The notes: a model not told the origin generated them from the sequence alone. 64,000 nt of DNA from Gnetum montanum (GCA_015680685.1 MNCI01004329.1:137996-201995), one strand, 5' to 3'. Shown: positions 45,462 through 57,780, counted from the stretch's first letter. Made by a program: numbers and translations.

Positions 45462-45993
45462 TGTAATGAGACTACTTTGGATAAGCACCATTCAACATCA
45501 TCCTTGAGTCAAAAATTAGCCAGTCAACCCAAAGTGCACTCAAAATGGACTATGTCTCAATAGTCACAATACCTACACACATAGCATAAGTGCACATCAC
45601 CCATTACTTTGTGGGTTAGGAGTGTATTGAGTATGCCACATGAAATCATGTAAGCAACATGACCAACACAACACACACAGGCATAACCATAATAAGCACA
45701 TGCAACCACAAGGGACACTTTTCTCCTATACAAGCTAAGACATGTTCCTACTCTAACACATCTAGCCTTAAGCCCTACCCTTGAAGAAAATGGTGGTGGC
45801 ATAAGCATTAGATCCAAAGCTTCTTTGCAAACCTACATATCCTTGTGATGAAGTACACAAAGGAATCATGGCTAATGTAGTTCTTTAATGATGATTGTGA
45901 TAGCATGAAACCCATGAGGATCTCCATGCTCCTCCAACCCCTATTACAAAGGCAAATAGCCTTCAATCCATTAACAAGGCATGCTTTCCTACA
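45462..45993 (-). repeat. 5' LTR of C
   Basis: 532 bp, the same length as the 3' LTR. Plus-strand start TGTAATGAGACTAC, end CTTTCCTACA. TSD TGCTT follows. Confidence 0.88.
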
Positions 45994-46099
45994 TGCTTAC
46001 TAGGGGATCCTCCAAAAATGACATGCAACATCACCACCTAAATGTTATGTAAAGTAGATAAGGGTTTCCACATAAGGGATAGGTGTGGATAAAGAAGCA

Positions 46100-48117
46100 T
46101 GTCTAGTGAAAAAAAATTTTATGATAACCTAGAGCATTAGTGCTCTCAATAAAAAAATCTCTGAAATTACCAATATCATGAAAAGACAAAGAATCTACAT
46201 TACGTATCTCCAAGAAATAATATGGAAAGGGAAGAAATCTAAAGATTTAGGCTAGGGTTACAAACTCTTATACTCAAGAAAAGAAAATCACTAAAATGGA
46301 GTGAGCATCATCATTGATCAATTTATCAAGAATAAATTGGTATAAGTATATCACCATGCTTATTGAATTATGGAAATCAAACTTGTGCTTAAAAATAAGA
46401 TCATCAACATCATCAGTGTATATGCTTCACAAATTAGCTTAGAAAATTTTACAAAGCATGATTATTAGGATTTTATGAATCAAATGCTTCAAGAAATTTC
46501 CTAGCAAGAAAGCATATTCACTAGAGGGGATTTTCATGGTCATGTTGGATCTATAAAAATGGTATATCACAAGATTCATGAAGGACATGTATTTAGAGAG
46601 TGCAATGATATAGGAGATTCACTATTGCAATTTGCAAGTGCCTATACCTTGTAATTACAAATACTTATTTCAAGAAAATGACGAAAAATTTAATTACATA
46701 TACAAGTAGTATGGATAAAACAAAATTTGATTATTTCTTACTGCGCAAGAGAGACTAGGCCATATGCAAAGACTGCAAGGTCATATATAAAGAGTGCATT
46801 ACAACTTAGCATTGACTAATGATCATGGATTTAGCTATACATAGCTTCAAAGGTAGTACAAAAAAATGTACTAAATGCATAAAATGATGGAATTTGAAGG
46901 AAGATAACATCATCTTATTCAAAGAACAATTATTTGATTAAGTCACCTTGAATTGGGATTTCTTTGTAAATTTAATTTGGGACCAAATGGAAAGTTGCAT
47001 TTTAAAAATTAGAAAGAACATTTTGGATGAAGCAAAAGGCAAAAAATACATATCAAAAGAGACATGTTGATGAAGTGATGAAGTGCAACATGCTATCCAA
47101 AATAAGAAAAAATGATTCAAGAAATGGTAGCAAAGTGGTAGCCAAGAAAATAGGATGACTGACAAAATGACAAATAAGGAGGCAACCATAGTAGTAGCCA
47201 AAGTCAAACATAAGGCCTTGGATAGCTTTTATGAGAAATTAGAAATAAATAAAGGAGAAAAATCTATTTATAAATTAGCAAAGATTAGAAACAAGAAATG
47301 TAAGGACATTGATCATGTCAAATGCATCAAACAAATGAAAGAATTTTGAGAAATGAAATTTTGAATAGTTAGTAAAATTATTTCTAAGAATTATTAAATG
47401 AAAAATTCCCAAGAGAAGACATCTAAGAAGAAGAATCAAATTTTGGTTTGATTAATGAACTTTCCTTCTTTGAGGTGAAGACAACCTTATTAAAGATGAA
47501 AATTGGAAAAATTGTTGGACCAAATAACATCCCTGTAGAAGCTTGGAAAGCATTGGGAGATATTGGAGTTTCTTGGCTAATAAGATTATTTAAAAAAAAT
47601 TAAAGAATGGAAAAATTTCTAACAATTGAATAATAATTTTAATGTTCTCATTTACAAATATAAAGGAGATGTACAACATTGTGCAAACTATAGAGGAATA
47701 AAGATAATGAGTCACACTATGAAGCTTTGGGAGAGACTCATAGAGCAACGTCTCATATTTGAATCAATAGTGTCAAAAAATTAAATTTGATTTATGCAAC
47801 GGAGATCTACTATAGATGCTATTTTCTTGATATAACAATTGATAGAGATATTTAGAAAACATAGAAAAATCTACATATGATTTTCATTGACTTGGAAAAA
47901 TCATATCACTAAGTACCTAGAGATATTATTTGATGGACCTTGTAGCAAAAAAGCATCCTTGATAAATCTATTAAAGTAAATTTAGACATCTATGAAGGAG
48001 CTATGATTAGAATTAGAATAGCTTGTGAAATAATATCTGATTTTTCAATCACAATAGATCAATATCAAGGGTCTGTACTTAGCTCATACTTATTTACCAT
48101 TATTGTGGATGAATTAA
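46100..48117 (+). pseudogene. RTE-type LINE, 5' part (endonuclease and first half of RT)
   Basis: The apurinic-type endonuclease starts near 46125: YLQEIIWKGKKSKDLG (catalytic Glu), then NGVSIIIDQFIKNKLV and IISVYASQIS. The linker at 47155-47349 has VVAKVKHKALDSFYEKLEIN and EKSIYKLAKIRNKKCKDIDH followed by VKCIK, typical of plant RTE elements. RT follows from about 47450 with FFEVKTTLLKMKIGKIVGPN, VQHCANYRGIKIMSHTMKLW followed by ERLIEQRL, FIDLEKSYH, VPRDII and GSVLSSYLFTIIVDEL. The frame is cut at 48117 by element D and resumes at 60785. Frameshifts are frequent. The 5' end is probably truncated. Confidence 0.88.
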
Positions 48118-49013
48118 TGGTATAGGGACACCTCTTCCAATCCTCTTTTTCTTTCCTACATATTATTTTGTAAGTTTTGAACACTAGAAAGATATCTAGG
48201 AGGGCCAAGAAACATCTTGGTCAAAAGTTGGGTCTTCACAGGAGACATCTGGGCATATGTAGAGATGTCTCTGTAAAATTAGGGACATCTCTACTGAGAC
48301 ATCGCTTAGCCCTAGAGATGTCTCTAGTAAGACATCTCTACCTAAAGTGAGATATCTCCCAGCCTTTGAATATGTCTCATAAAAACTTGAGATGTCTCTC
48401 CTACAAGTTGAAGATGATAGTGAGACATCCTATAAAGGCCTCGAGACAATCCGTATGATCATGGAAACATCTAAGATGTTAGTTCCAAGTTAGGAAATAG
48501 TTGAGATGAGATGAGAAAAGATATATATAGTTATAAATCTTCAAGTTGAGCTTGAGGAAATATTTTTAGGTTTCTTATCTTTGTCTTTCAATAAATATTA
48601 TTATTATTTCATGTTTTGGAGTAGACGTATGAGAGATGCTTGTGAATGTATGACAACACATATGTGAGAGTGCATGAATGTGTATGTAGCTCCATGATCG
48701 ATTGTGTGTATTTGGCATTATGTCTCTTATGTTCATTGTATGTTTAGATCTCACTCCTATATTTGTGGGAGAGATCTCATTCGGTTGTGTTTTACATTAA
48801 GAATAATTATTGTGTGGTATAAAGCCTCATGCTCTACAATATCATTGAGTGTTTGGAAGTGTATTATGGATTGTGGAATCACTTATTGTAATCTTCTTTA
48901 TATTAATTGAAGATAGCTAGTTTTCTTGTTTTCTAGCATATTAAAGTGTCTTTCATAATATCTAGATTTAGTGGGATTTGAAGATTTAATAAAATTGGAG
49001 TCAACCTGCTCTA
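48118..49013 (+). repeat. 5' LTR of D
   Basis: 896 bp. U3 (48150-48480) holds at least six exact GACATCT or AGATGTC motifs plus several one-base variants. TATAAAGG at 48431 is a possible TATA box. The end is CAACCTGCTCTA. An iMet-type PBS remnant follows (TGTTATTAG...AGAGCATTAGG, 49015-49038), interrupted by a small insertion. Confidence 0.85.
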
Positions 49014-49086
49014 GTGTTATTAGTAGTAGAGCATTAGGTTTATTATTATTGCTTGAAATTTGATTGCATATTTTTATCAATTTTAG

Positions 49087-50340
49087 ATGGTGCCTAAGAA
49101 AAAACAAGTTCAAGCCCTAAATAGAGACATGGTAAGCATGAAATCTACATTTCAAATAATGGTTATTCAATTGGATAAGATCAATTCCAAGGTAGAAAAG
49201 AATGCAAATCCCAGTCATATTTCGATTCATAGAGATGATTAGCATTCATGTTCAAATAATGCTAAAGAAGTTACTCAATCTAGTAGAGTGGGAGTAGATG
49301 ATGAGGAAGGATAATCAAGCTATGGAAGTGTTGGAACCTACTAGCTAAGGATTCTAATGGGAGAAAACCCACTTCCTCATATTAGAGTTCCAAGAGCTTC
49401 ATTACTAACATCAAGTTCTTCTCACGGTAAGCTTGATGATGAGGATAGAGCAAGGCTTCCTAAAGTGTTTAAAATTACTACCTAACTTTTGTATATAGAA
49501 CTAAAGACTTTCAAAGATGTATATGGGACCACTACTTTTGCAAGTTGGCTAAAGATACTTAATAAGAATTTTGAGATGGAAGAGGTACTAAATTGATTAA
49601 GGGCACCAATTTTTGAATCCAAATTAGAAGGCATGGCTTCTACTTGGTGGGAGGAGTCCCAAAATTATGAAAGGAAAAATAAATAACCTATCAAAGATTT
49701 GATTCTAATGAAATATAGGTTAAGAAGAAAATTTGAATAGTCTCAATAAAGGCAAGAGATGATATAAAATTGAAATTCCTAAGACAAGGTGAGAAAGATG
49801 TCAAATAGTTTTACATTGAATTATGTGAACTATTCCATCAAGCTAAGGTAAATAGGGGGAAGTATGAACAGGTTTCAATCTCCCTAGGAGATCTCAAAAT
49901 GGTGTATTAGTAGGAGTTATCATTTTATAAGCCACCAAATCTTGATGAGTCATATGATTTGGCACTCAAAGTAGAGAAGAAATTCAATGGATTTGGGAAT
50001 AGGACCAAATAAGATTTAAAGGGGAAAGGACAAGGGATCTAAGTCCAAATCTAAAGATAAGGATGTCATCCATGATTAGAAGAAAGAAAAATACGATGAG
50101 AAGTGAAAAGCCAAGAATTACCAAGGTAAGGAAGGCAAAGATCAAGGTATAACCTCATTCAAGATTCAATGCTTCAAATGTGAAGAATGGGAACACAAGC
50201 AATGAAAATGTCCACTTCACAAGGAAGCCAATGATAAGGATATGCATACCAAGAAAGTGGAGGAGACATTAAGCTAAGCTCTTTAAAGAGGTAATTCTAA
50301 TGCTTCTAATATTAAGGAAGTTTCTAAATTAAATTCTTGT
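49087..50340 (+). pseudogene. gag of D (degenerate)
   Basis: It starts at ATG 49087 (MVPKKKQVQALNRDMVSMKS). The gag core has FASWLKILNKNFEMEEV, SKLEGMASTWWEESQNYE and MKYRLRRKFE. A basic linker (KGSKSKSKDKDV) precedes a CCHC zinc knuckle at 50170-50213 (CFKCEEWEHKQ, one stop, KCP) with CX2CX4HX4C spacing. Stops split the frame in about eight places. Confidence 0.8.
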
Positions 50341-50394
50341 GCATTCATAAGGAATGTGAATAGAGGAGATCATCCTACTAAAAAATTGTTGTTT

Positions 50395-50770
50395 TAGATT
50401 AGGGATAGATGTTTGCCTAATGCGGAATGTATTCATATTTTGAGTGATGAGGGAGCCCAAGAAAATGGTATTTCATCTAGAATAGTTGCTTGATTGGATT
50501 TGGTAACTAATCCTCATCCTAGACCCTACAAGCTACATTGGTTGTCAAGAGACTTCTCTCTAGAGGTGAGAGAGCAATGTGATTTAAAACTTAAAATTGG
50601 AAGTTTTCATCATGTTGTGAAATGTAATGTACTTCCAATTGATTGCGCTAGTGTGATTCTTAAACAATCATAAAATTTTTATAATGGTGCTTAATCCGAT
50701 GGAGTAAGAAATGTATGGAGTGTAGCTAGACTTGATGAAATTCATGAGTTGATTCCTATATTAGTTGAGT
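50395..50770 (+). pseudogene. Protease of D (degenerate)
   Basis: The segment SDEGAQENGISSRIVA stands where chromoviruses have IDGGSxxNVIS. It is followed by HWLSRDFSLEVREQCDLKLK and VVKCNVLPIDCASVIL, the usual protease C-terminal pattern (V.C.VLPMD...LG). The catalytic box has changed from DGGS to DEGA. Confidence 0.65.
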
Positions 50771-51009
50771 AAGTAAGGTAGCAAAGCTTACTTAATACTT
50801 CCTTAATCCTCCTAGGATAGAGACAATACATTAAGAAACATGATGAAACTAGTTTTGGGTTTATTGTTGTATCAATTATGGCTTCTAATCATGTTGATGT
50901 GAAGTAGAACTTTCAACAGGTATGCTAGGCATGAAGGAGAAATTTCCCAAGGTGTTCAAGGGGGAATTGGATATATTATCACCAATGAGGAGTCTGTAAT
51001 ACCAAGTTG

Positions 51010-51730
51010 ATTTCATCTCTAGTACTACCATTCCAAATGAGAGAGCATATCAAATGACATCAAATCATCAAGTAGAATTACAAAGGTAAGTAGAGAAGTT
51101 ACTTGCAAATGGCTTTGTGAGAGAATCCATTTTACCTTGTGAAATTTTAGCATTACTTGTGCCAAAGAAGGACAATAATGAATGGAGGATGTGCATTGAC
51201 TTTAGTGTAGTGAATAGGATAATAGTAAGGTAAAAGCTTTCTATTTCAAGAATGGATAATATCCTTAATGCCCTTACCACTATAGAGATGTTTAGAACAA
51301 TTGATTTAAAAAGTAGGTACCATCAAATTCAAATTAGGCCTAGTGATGAAGGAAAGGCCACTTTCAAAACACCATATGTATTGTTTGAGTGGTTGGTGAT
51401 GTCATTTGGGCTCATAAATGCACCTGCTACATTCATGAGATTGATGCATGATGTACTTAAAGTCTTTATTGGTAAGTGTTGTATTGTCTTCTTTGACAAT
51501 ATTTTGATATATAATAGTAATAAGGAGGAACACCTAGATCACTTTTTAAAATGTGTCTTAAATTGAAGGACGGACTTTTGGTGATTAATATGAAGAAAAT
51601 TCATTTCTTCAAGAGCAAAATCACATACTTGGGATATGCGGTTTCTAAAAACCAAATTCAAATGAAAGTTACCATGGTGAGGGCTATTAGAGATTTGCCA
51701 ACTCCTAAGAATGTTTGAAAGATAAGATCA
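51010..51730 (+). pseudogene. Reverse transcriptase of D (active-site Asp lost)
   Basis: Blocks are IPNERAYQMTSNHQVELQR, LLANGFVRES, LVPKKDNNEWRMCIDFSVVN, then a 104-codon open stretch (51252-51566) with RTIDLKSRYHQIQIRPSDEG, LFEWLVMSFGLINAPATFMR, and CCIVFFDNILIYNSNKEEHL. The YxDD box reads FFDN, so the second catalytic Asp is Asn (GAT to AAT). FFKSKITYLGYAVSKN follows. The style is Reina/Galadriel-type chromovirus. Confidence 0.88.
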
Positions 51731-51779
51731 TTTCTTAGTTTAACAAGTTTTTATAGAAGGTTCATCAAAAAGTTTAGTG

Positions 51780-52270
51780 GTATTTCTTAGCCTATGTTTA
51801 CTTTGCTAAAGAAGAATAAAGATTTCAAGTGGGGTGATGAAACCTAAAGGAGCTTTGACTTTTTGAAAGAAAAAATAACTAGTAAATCAATGCTTTCAAT
51901 TCTAGATTTTCAAAATCCTTTTTAGGTAGAGGTGGATGCAAGTGGGCTTACCATTAGAAGGGTACTTTCACAAAAATTAGCCTTCTTGTATTCTTTTCAG
52001 AAAATTTAAATGAATCAAGGTAAAAATATAGCATATATAAGGAGTTGTACATTATTCTTTAAGAAATCAAGCATTAGAGGCATTACTTATTGCCCAAGGA
52101 GTTCACTTTGATGATGGAGCACATAGCACTGTAGTTTCTAAATTCCTAAAAGAAGTTGATTGCTAACCACATGAAGCAGATTGCATAGTTATAGAAGTTT
52201 AACTTTGCGCAAAGCAAAAAAGTGAAAAAGCCAATGTGGTGGTTGATGCATTGTCTAGGATGCATGTGGT
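51780..52270 (+). pseudogene. RNase H of D (degenerate)
   Basis: Readable blocks are LLKKNKDFKWGDE, FLKEKITSKSMLSILDFQNP, VEVDASGLTIRRVLSQ (catalytic Asp kept) and, at the end, KANVVVDALSRMHVV-like sequence at about 52225-52270. The middle is heavily frameshifted. Confidence 0.7.
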
Positions 52271-52399
52271 GAATTTCAGCATACCTCATGTGGAAGATAT
52301 GGGTGGTTTTCCTAGTTTATATGAACATGATTGTGATTTTGGGTAGGTTTGGAAAAGCCTCAAGAAAACATTATTAAGTAGGATAGATCAATTAAGGGA

Positions 52400-53400
52400 C
52401 TATCATATTCAAGATGAACTGTTGTTTAAGAATGATAAGGTATGTATTTATAATTTAGAAGAAAATTTGTTTGAAAAACATTATGGTTGCATGGCAAGTC
52501 ACATGAGAAGGAATAAAACATTAGAGCTACTAGGTAGATACTATTTTTGGCCTAGAATGACATCTAAAGTTTCCAAATTTGTGAAGGAATGCTTCAAATA
52601 TTAGAGATTCAAAGAATGTAAAGGAGTATATGGATATTATATGCCTTTGTTAATTACCAAGGGTACATTGAAAAGTATGTCAATGGATTTTGTGAGTGGG
52701 ATTCCAAACACCAAAAGTGAGAATAATGCTATTTTTGTTTTGCTAGATAGGTTGTCCAAGATGACACATTTCATTCCATGCAAAAAGATAAGTGATGCTT
52801 CTCATGTGGCAAATTTGTTTTTTCAGCATGTTGTAAAGTTGCATAGAATTCCTTTGAATATTGTGAGTGACAAAGAATCCAAGTTTACTAGTCATTTTTG
52901 GAGGTTCCATTGAAAAATTTTAGCGACAAAGTTGAATTATTTTAGTGCATTTCATCCACAGTTTGATGGACAAACTAAAGTGGTAAATAAATCTTTTCTT
53001 AATATTTTTAAGTGCTTATGTGATGGATAGCCCAATTGATGGAAAATTTGTATCATGTTAAATTTTTTTAGAATAATCTTTTTTTATGTTATCATTGAAA
53101 AAAAGTCCATTTGAAGTGAATTATGATTTTTCTCTAAAGATTGATAAAGTGAGGAGCTTTGAGAAAGATGCTCAACTTAGTGTTGATTTTGTGCAAGAGA
53201 TGAGGGATCTTCATGCACAAATAAAGGAAAATCTAGAGAAGAAGGATGAATAGAGAGTCTTCAAGAGGAATGAGGATAAGCAAATACCTAGCTTTTCGTT
53301 AGTGATCTAGTTTAGGTGCACTGGAAGAAGAAGAGATTGAGAAGTGTCAACTTCTTAAAGTTAATATCAAAGAAGCCCAAAATTAATGATAATGTTTTGG
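52400..53400 (+). pseudogene. Integrase of D (degenerate)
   Basis: The zinc-binding part has HYGCMASHMRRNKTLELLGR, YYFWPRMTSKVSKFV and ECFKY. The core (52641-52913 is open) has SMDFVSGIPNT (first Asp), VLLDRLSKMTHFIPCKKISD, RIPLNIVSDKESKFTSHFW (second Asp) and FHPQFDGQTKVVN, where the catalytic Glu is Lys (GAG to AAG). Later C-terminal sequence includes EMRDLHAQIKENLEKKD. Confidence 0.85.
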
Positions 53401-53745
53401 AAATTAACTTACTAAATTATGTGGATATGCCTTTTGTATTTAGTGTTTTAAGTCTTGTGCATTATCATGGACCAATTGATGATGAAACCATATAAGGTAG
53501 AATCAATGAGTTAAAGAGGGCTATTGATAAGTCCAAGCCTTTAATGAAGAGGAAGGCAATTGTACTCAAGAGGAGAGAAGCTTCTGGTACTCAAGGAGTG
53601 AAGAGGCATGAGTACTTGATCCATTGGTTTGATCAATCCATTGATGATGTTGCATGGATCCATGAGAAAAAACTTATGGAATGGAGGATCACTTCTACCC
53701 CTACTTCCTTATTCACAAAAGTTTACTTTTTGAAGGATAGGAGAG
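53400..53745 (+). pseudogene. Integrase C-terminus and chromodomain of D
   Basis: After the PIDDETI and INELKRAID segments comes KRRE...GVKRHEYLIHWF, DQSIDDVAWIHEKKLMEW. This fits the chromodomain pattern YLVKW...ATWE, in an open stretch of 70 codons from 53544. Its frame runs into the 3' LTR at 53750. Chromodomains steer integration to marked chromatin. Confidence 0.65.
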
Positions 53746-53749
53746 CTAA

Positions 53750-54623
53750 TGGATAGATACCTCTTCCAATTCCCTTTTTCTTCCCAAAAAAAAATAATAT
53801 TTGTAGGTCTCAGATGCTAAAAAGACATCTAGGAGGATTAAGAGACATCTTGGCTAAATTTTGGGTCTTCATAGGAGACATCTAGTAGATGCTATACATG
53901 TTTCAACATATGTGGAGATGTTTCTGCAAAGTTGGAGATGTCTCTACTAAGAGATTTTCAATCCTAGAGACATCTCCATCCTTTGAAGATGTCTCCTAAA
54001 AACTTGAAATGCTAATCCTACAAGTTGAAGATGATAGTGAGATGTCTTAGAAAATCCTTAAGACAACCCATACGGCCAAGGAAACATCTACGATGGTAGT
54101 TCCAAGTTAGAAAATAGTCAATATGAGAAGAGAAAGGACATAAAAAATAGAGAATCTTCAAGTTGAGCTTGAGGAAAGGTTTCTAGGTTTCTTATCTTTG
54201 GTTTCTAATAAATATTATTGTTATTTCATTTTTTGAAGGAGAGTTATGAGAAATAATTGTGAGTGCATGAGACCACATGTGTGAGAGTTCCTAACTATGT
54301 ATGCAGCTCCATGGTTGATTGTGTGTGTTTGGCCTTGTGTCTTTTATATTCATTATGTGTTTATATCTTAGTCTTGTATTTGTGGAAGAGATCTCCTTCA
54401 GTTGTATATTGCATTAAGGACAATCATTATGTGGTTGTAGAGTGTCATGCTCTACAATATCATTGAGTGTTTGTGAGTGGATTATGGGCTATGGAGCTAC
54501 TTGTTGTATTCCTCTTTACATTAATTGAAGATAGCTAGTTTTCTGATTTTCTAGCATATTAAAGTATCTTTTATAAGATCTGGATTTTGTGGGATTTAAA
54601 GGTTAAATAAAATTGAAGTAAAT
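53750..54623 (+). repeat. 3' LTR of D, main part
   Basis: It follows a purine-rich PPT (GAAGGATAGGAGAGCTAA). It aligns with 48118-49000 and carries the same GACATCT motif array, in more decayed form. It breaks off at GAAGTAAAT where E begins. The last 13 bases, TGAACCTACTCTA, are found at 60767-60779. Confidence 0.88.
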
Positions 54624-55865
54624 TGTTGACCTTTTGGTACGTCAAAATGTTAAGAAAAATGGAGTACAGGGATGTTTGTATGGTTGTTCTGTTTACAGGA
54701 GCAAGAGCAAAGGACTCAAGGACTCACAAGCAAATTCAGGATCACAAGGACACAAGGAAGCAAGGAAAAATATGAGGATTTCAAGCTAAAAGTATCTTTT
54801 TATGTTGATTTTTATTAAGGAATATTCTTGGCTATTTTGGCATGTTTTATAGTGTTTTTGGCTCATTTTGATGAGCCTAGGAGGTTACAAGATCTATGGG
54901 GACTTGTTTGGAGGCATCTAGAGGCTCCTAGCATCAAAATAAGTAGCTTCATTTTTTATCCCTACATAAGAGATGTCTTTCCAATTCCAAAGACATCTTT
55001 CTAGAAGGTAGCACAGGCAAAGACATCTCTACAAAATAGCATACATCTTTCACCAAACAAAGATGTCTTCCTAGAATGAAGGCCAATTATAGAAAGATAT
55101 CTTTCACCAAACAATGAAATCTTTCTAGAATGAAGGCCAGATGCAGAAAGACATCTCAGTCACGAAGAAGACATCTTTCATGACTGTTAGCTATTCATTA
55201 CACAAGTTCTAAGATGAATTTTGAAACATAGTGACTATAAGAAGACATCATTCTCATTGGGAACAGTGTAAGCTTTTGTACAATCATTGTGTAATCATTA
55301 AACTATCATTGTAATCATTATTGCTCCTCCTTATATTATCTTTTTTCTATTATAAAGTGAGTTGTACCTCAAGTACAAGGATCAGCAAACTTAGTTGCAT
55401 TCATCCCTTGTAATTTTTTTTCTCCCTTATTGCCCTATGGGATTGATGTGCTTCTTGCAAGAAGGCATCTTACTTAAGCTTATTGAGATCCTGCGAGATT
55501 GAGTGTTGGTGTAGCACCACAATACTCTAGAGTAGAGCTTAAGATTTTAAAGGTTGTAGGATCCTAGAAACCACATTCTAAGCTTGTTATAACCTTGTGG
55601 GTTTAAGTGGATTCGTAAATCCGAATCACTCCATAGTGGAGCTTAGAGCTTGTATAGGGTGTGGTACCCTTCAAACCACATTTGAGAGCAATAAAGTATA
55701 GAGGTGAGCTTGTGAACTATCTTTGAGTTTGGACTACCCAAGTTGGGGAACCACATTAAATTTGATGTATGTGCTTTGTCTAATTATATTTTAATTTGGA
55801 GAACTTATGCATCCTGCCCACCCCCCACCACCACATCCCCCCCCCTATAAGTTCAACGATCCTCA
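54624..55865 (+). repeat. 5' LTR of E
   Basis: 1242 bp. U3/R contains at least six exact GACATCT or AGATGTC motifs (54960-55190) in direct and inverted orientation, with repeated neighbouring text such as CACCAAACAA and AGAATGAAGGCCA. A C-rich run (CCCACCCCCCACCACCACAT and following, 55817-55847) lies just before the end AACGATCCTCA. Confidence 0.85.
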
Positions 55866-55867
55866 AG

Positions 55868-55884
55868 TGGTATCAAAGCTTGGT
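55868..55884 (+). other. PBS of E (initiator-Met type)
   Basis: TGGTATCAAAGCTTGGT, two bases after the LTR end, matches the plant copia iMet PBS TGGTATCAGAGCTTGGT with one G-to-A change. Confidence 0.85.
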
Positions 55885-55924
55885 ACTATTCTTCTTCATC
55901 AACATCAAGAGTGAACAAAGGAGG

Positions 55925-57780
55925 GGACATCTTATACAAAGCCACCCACATTCAATGGATTTGAATTTGCCTATTGGAAAGCTACGATGCAAGATTCTTT
56001 TAATCTATGAAGTTCAAAGTTTGGGATTCTATCCTTGAAGGCTACACACTACACGTTGATAGCACAACAAAAGTCATCAAGCCATGGAGAAAATGGACAC
56101 AAGAAGAAAAAGATAAATTCATATTTGATTCTAAAGAAAAAATTTATTTATATTGTGCTTTGAATAAATCTAAATTTAATAGAGTAGCTGGTTGTAAAAT
56201 GGCCAAAGAAATTTAGGTAACTTTAGAGGCTACTTATGAGGGAACTTCAATAGTTAAGCAATCTAAACTCTTGGTTTTGCAAAGTGAGTACGATAAGCTC
56301 AAAATGAGAGAAGGAGAGAAAATGAAAGATTATTTCTCTAGAGCCAGTGATCTTGTTGTGGCTATTAGAGGTACTAGTAAAGATTTACTTGAAAGTGATG
56401 TCATATTTAAAATGATTAGAACTCTCTAACTAGAATTTAGACTGAAGGTCACAACCATGAAGGAGATTAGAGACTTTTCTATTTTTAAATTCAAAGAGCT
56501 TCAAAGTGCTCTTATTGCTTATGAAATGAACCTCATAAGAGAAGGGGCTATTCAGAAAATACTCATAGTCCTAAAATCAGCCTACAAAGAAAAGGAACCT
56601 ACTGAATAAGATACAGGCAACGAAGGGGAGATAGCTCTTTTCCTAAGAACGTTGTAAAGTCTTATGGCAAGAAAAAGTAACAATTTCAATCAACAAGGAT
56701 CCAATCAATTTAGAGATAAAGAAAAAAGTAAGAAAAGAAATAGAAATTTTTCAAATTCTAACTTTGATTCCTCTTCAATAGAATGTTGGGTATGTGGTGG
56801 AAGAGGCCATGTGGCCTCTGAATGTCCTAGTGATCATAGGTTACAATAGAGGGATAGAAATGATGAGGAGATGAAGAAGACCAACTTCTATACAAGTTAG
56901 AATGATGGAAAGAAAAATGTGGAAGAAGTGGATGATAATGCTCAAAATTCACACCTCCTCTATATGGGCCTTACAAATGATGATGTCAACTCTTCATATG
57001 ATGAACTGAATGAGGAAATAAGGCTTGATTTGTTATGTAATGAATTATTATCTTTTCAAAATATTTACAATAAGTTGAATAAGCAAGTTAAGACAAACGA
57101 TCATGCGATCTCTCTATTAAATTCATCAATTTCCAATCTCACCAAAGAACTCTCAAACCTAAGGATTGAAAATAAAAAACTAACCTTGTCTTATGAGCAA
57201 CCTAAAGTGGAAATTACAAATGTAAAATTTGTGAATGAAAGGCTGGTTAAAGGGAAAAAGTCACTTTAGATGGTCTTAGGATAAGGAAGAAGTATACATG
57301 ATAAGAGTAGGTTGGGATGTTGTACACAAGATGAGTCATCTACACCAACTCCATTTCAACCTAAGGCTACTCCAAAGATTCAAGAATCAATGGGCACTAC
57401 ATCTCAAACTAGAGTAGCTCCTAGGTATGATCACTTGAACTACTATAGGAAAGTAAGATGTTAGTATTGTCATAAATTTTAGCATAAGCAATGGGAGTGT
57501 AATTTAAAATATTATCACATGAGCACTTGGTCATATCATAAGTCTCCTTGGTCTTATCCCAATGTGCCTAGAAAGGATTTTTCATAAGTTAAAAGGGATA
57601 GGCAAACAAATCAAAAGGAGTCAAGAAAGATTGGACAACTCAAAAGAATGAGGGAGTTTGAAAAGTTTGTAGAATCAAGAGGAAGAAACATGAGAATGAG
57701 AAGACACTATCTAGCCAAATTATGTAAAGGTGCCAACTCTTGAAAATTGAAGAAGTCTATGCAAGAAAAGAAACCTCAAA
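55925..57780 (+). pseudogene. gag of E (SIRE-like, with zinc knuckles and coiled coil)
   Basis: The frame opens near SYTKPPTFNGFEFAYWKATM. Next comes KFKVWDSILEGYTLHVDS, KAIWV-like sequence with TLEATYEGTSIVKQSKLLVL, SEYDKLKMREGEKMKDYFSR and RTL...FRLKVTTMKEIRD, the copia UBN2-type gag core. A CCHC knuckle CWVCGGRGHVASEC lies at 56784-56825. A 116-codon open coiled-coil region (56919-57269) follows, with a second knuckle-like CxYCHKFxHKQWEC at about 57462-57503. Two separate knuckles flanking a coiled coil fit SIRE. Sequence then becomes non-coding where protease should begin. About six stops or shifts are present. Confidence 0.82.

Larger units (their letters stand above)
42548..45993 (-). 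mobile_element. Element C: short gag-only Ty3/gypsy element, minus strand
   Basis: Two 532-bp LTRs (plus strand TGTAATGA...TTTCCTACA) are flanked by a near-perfect TSD, GGCTT (42543-42547) and TGCTT (45994-45998). An initiator-Met-type PBS is at 45443-45459 on the minus strand, and a G-rich PPT abuts the other LTR. The internal region is only 2.38 kb. The only recognised coding sequence is a gag core, with no protease, RT or integrase. This is the structure of a terminal-repeat element with GAG only, dependent on an autonomous partner. Confidence 0.87.
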
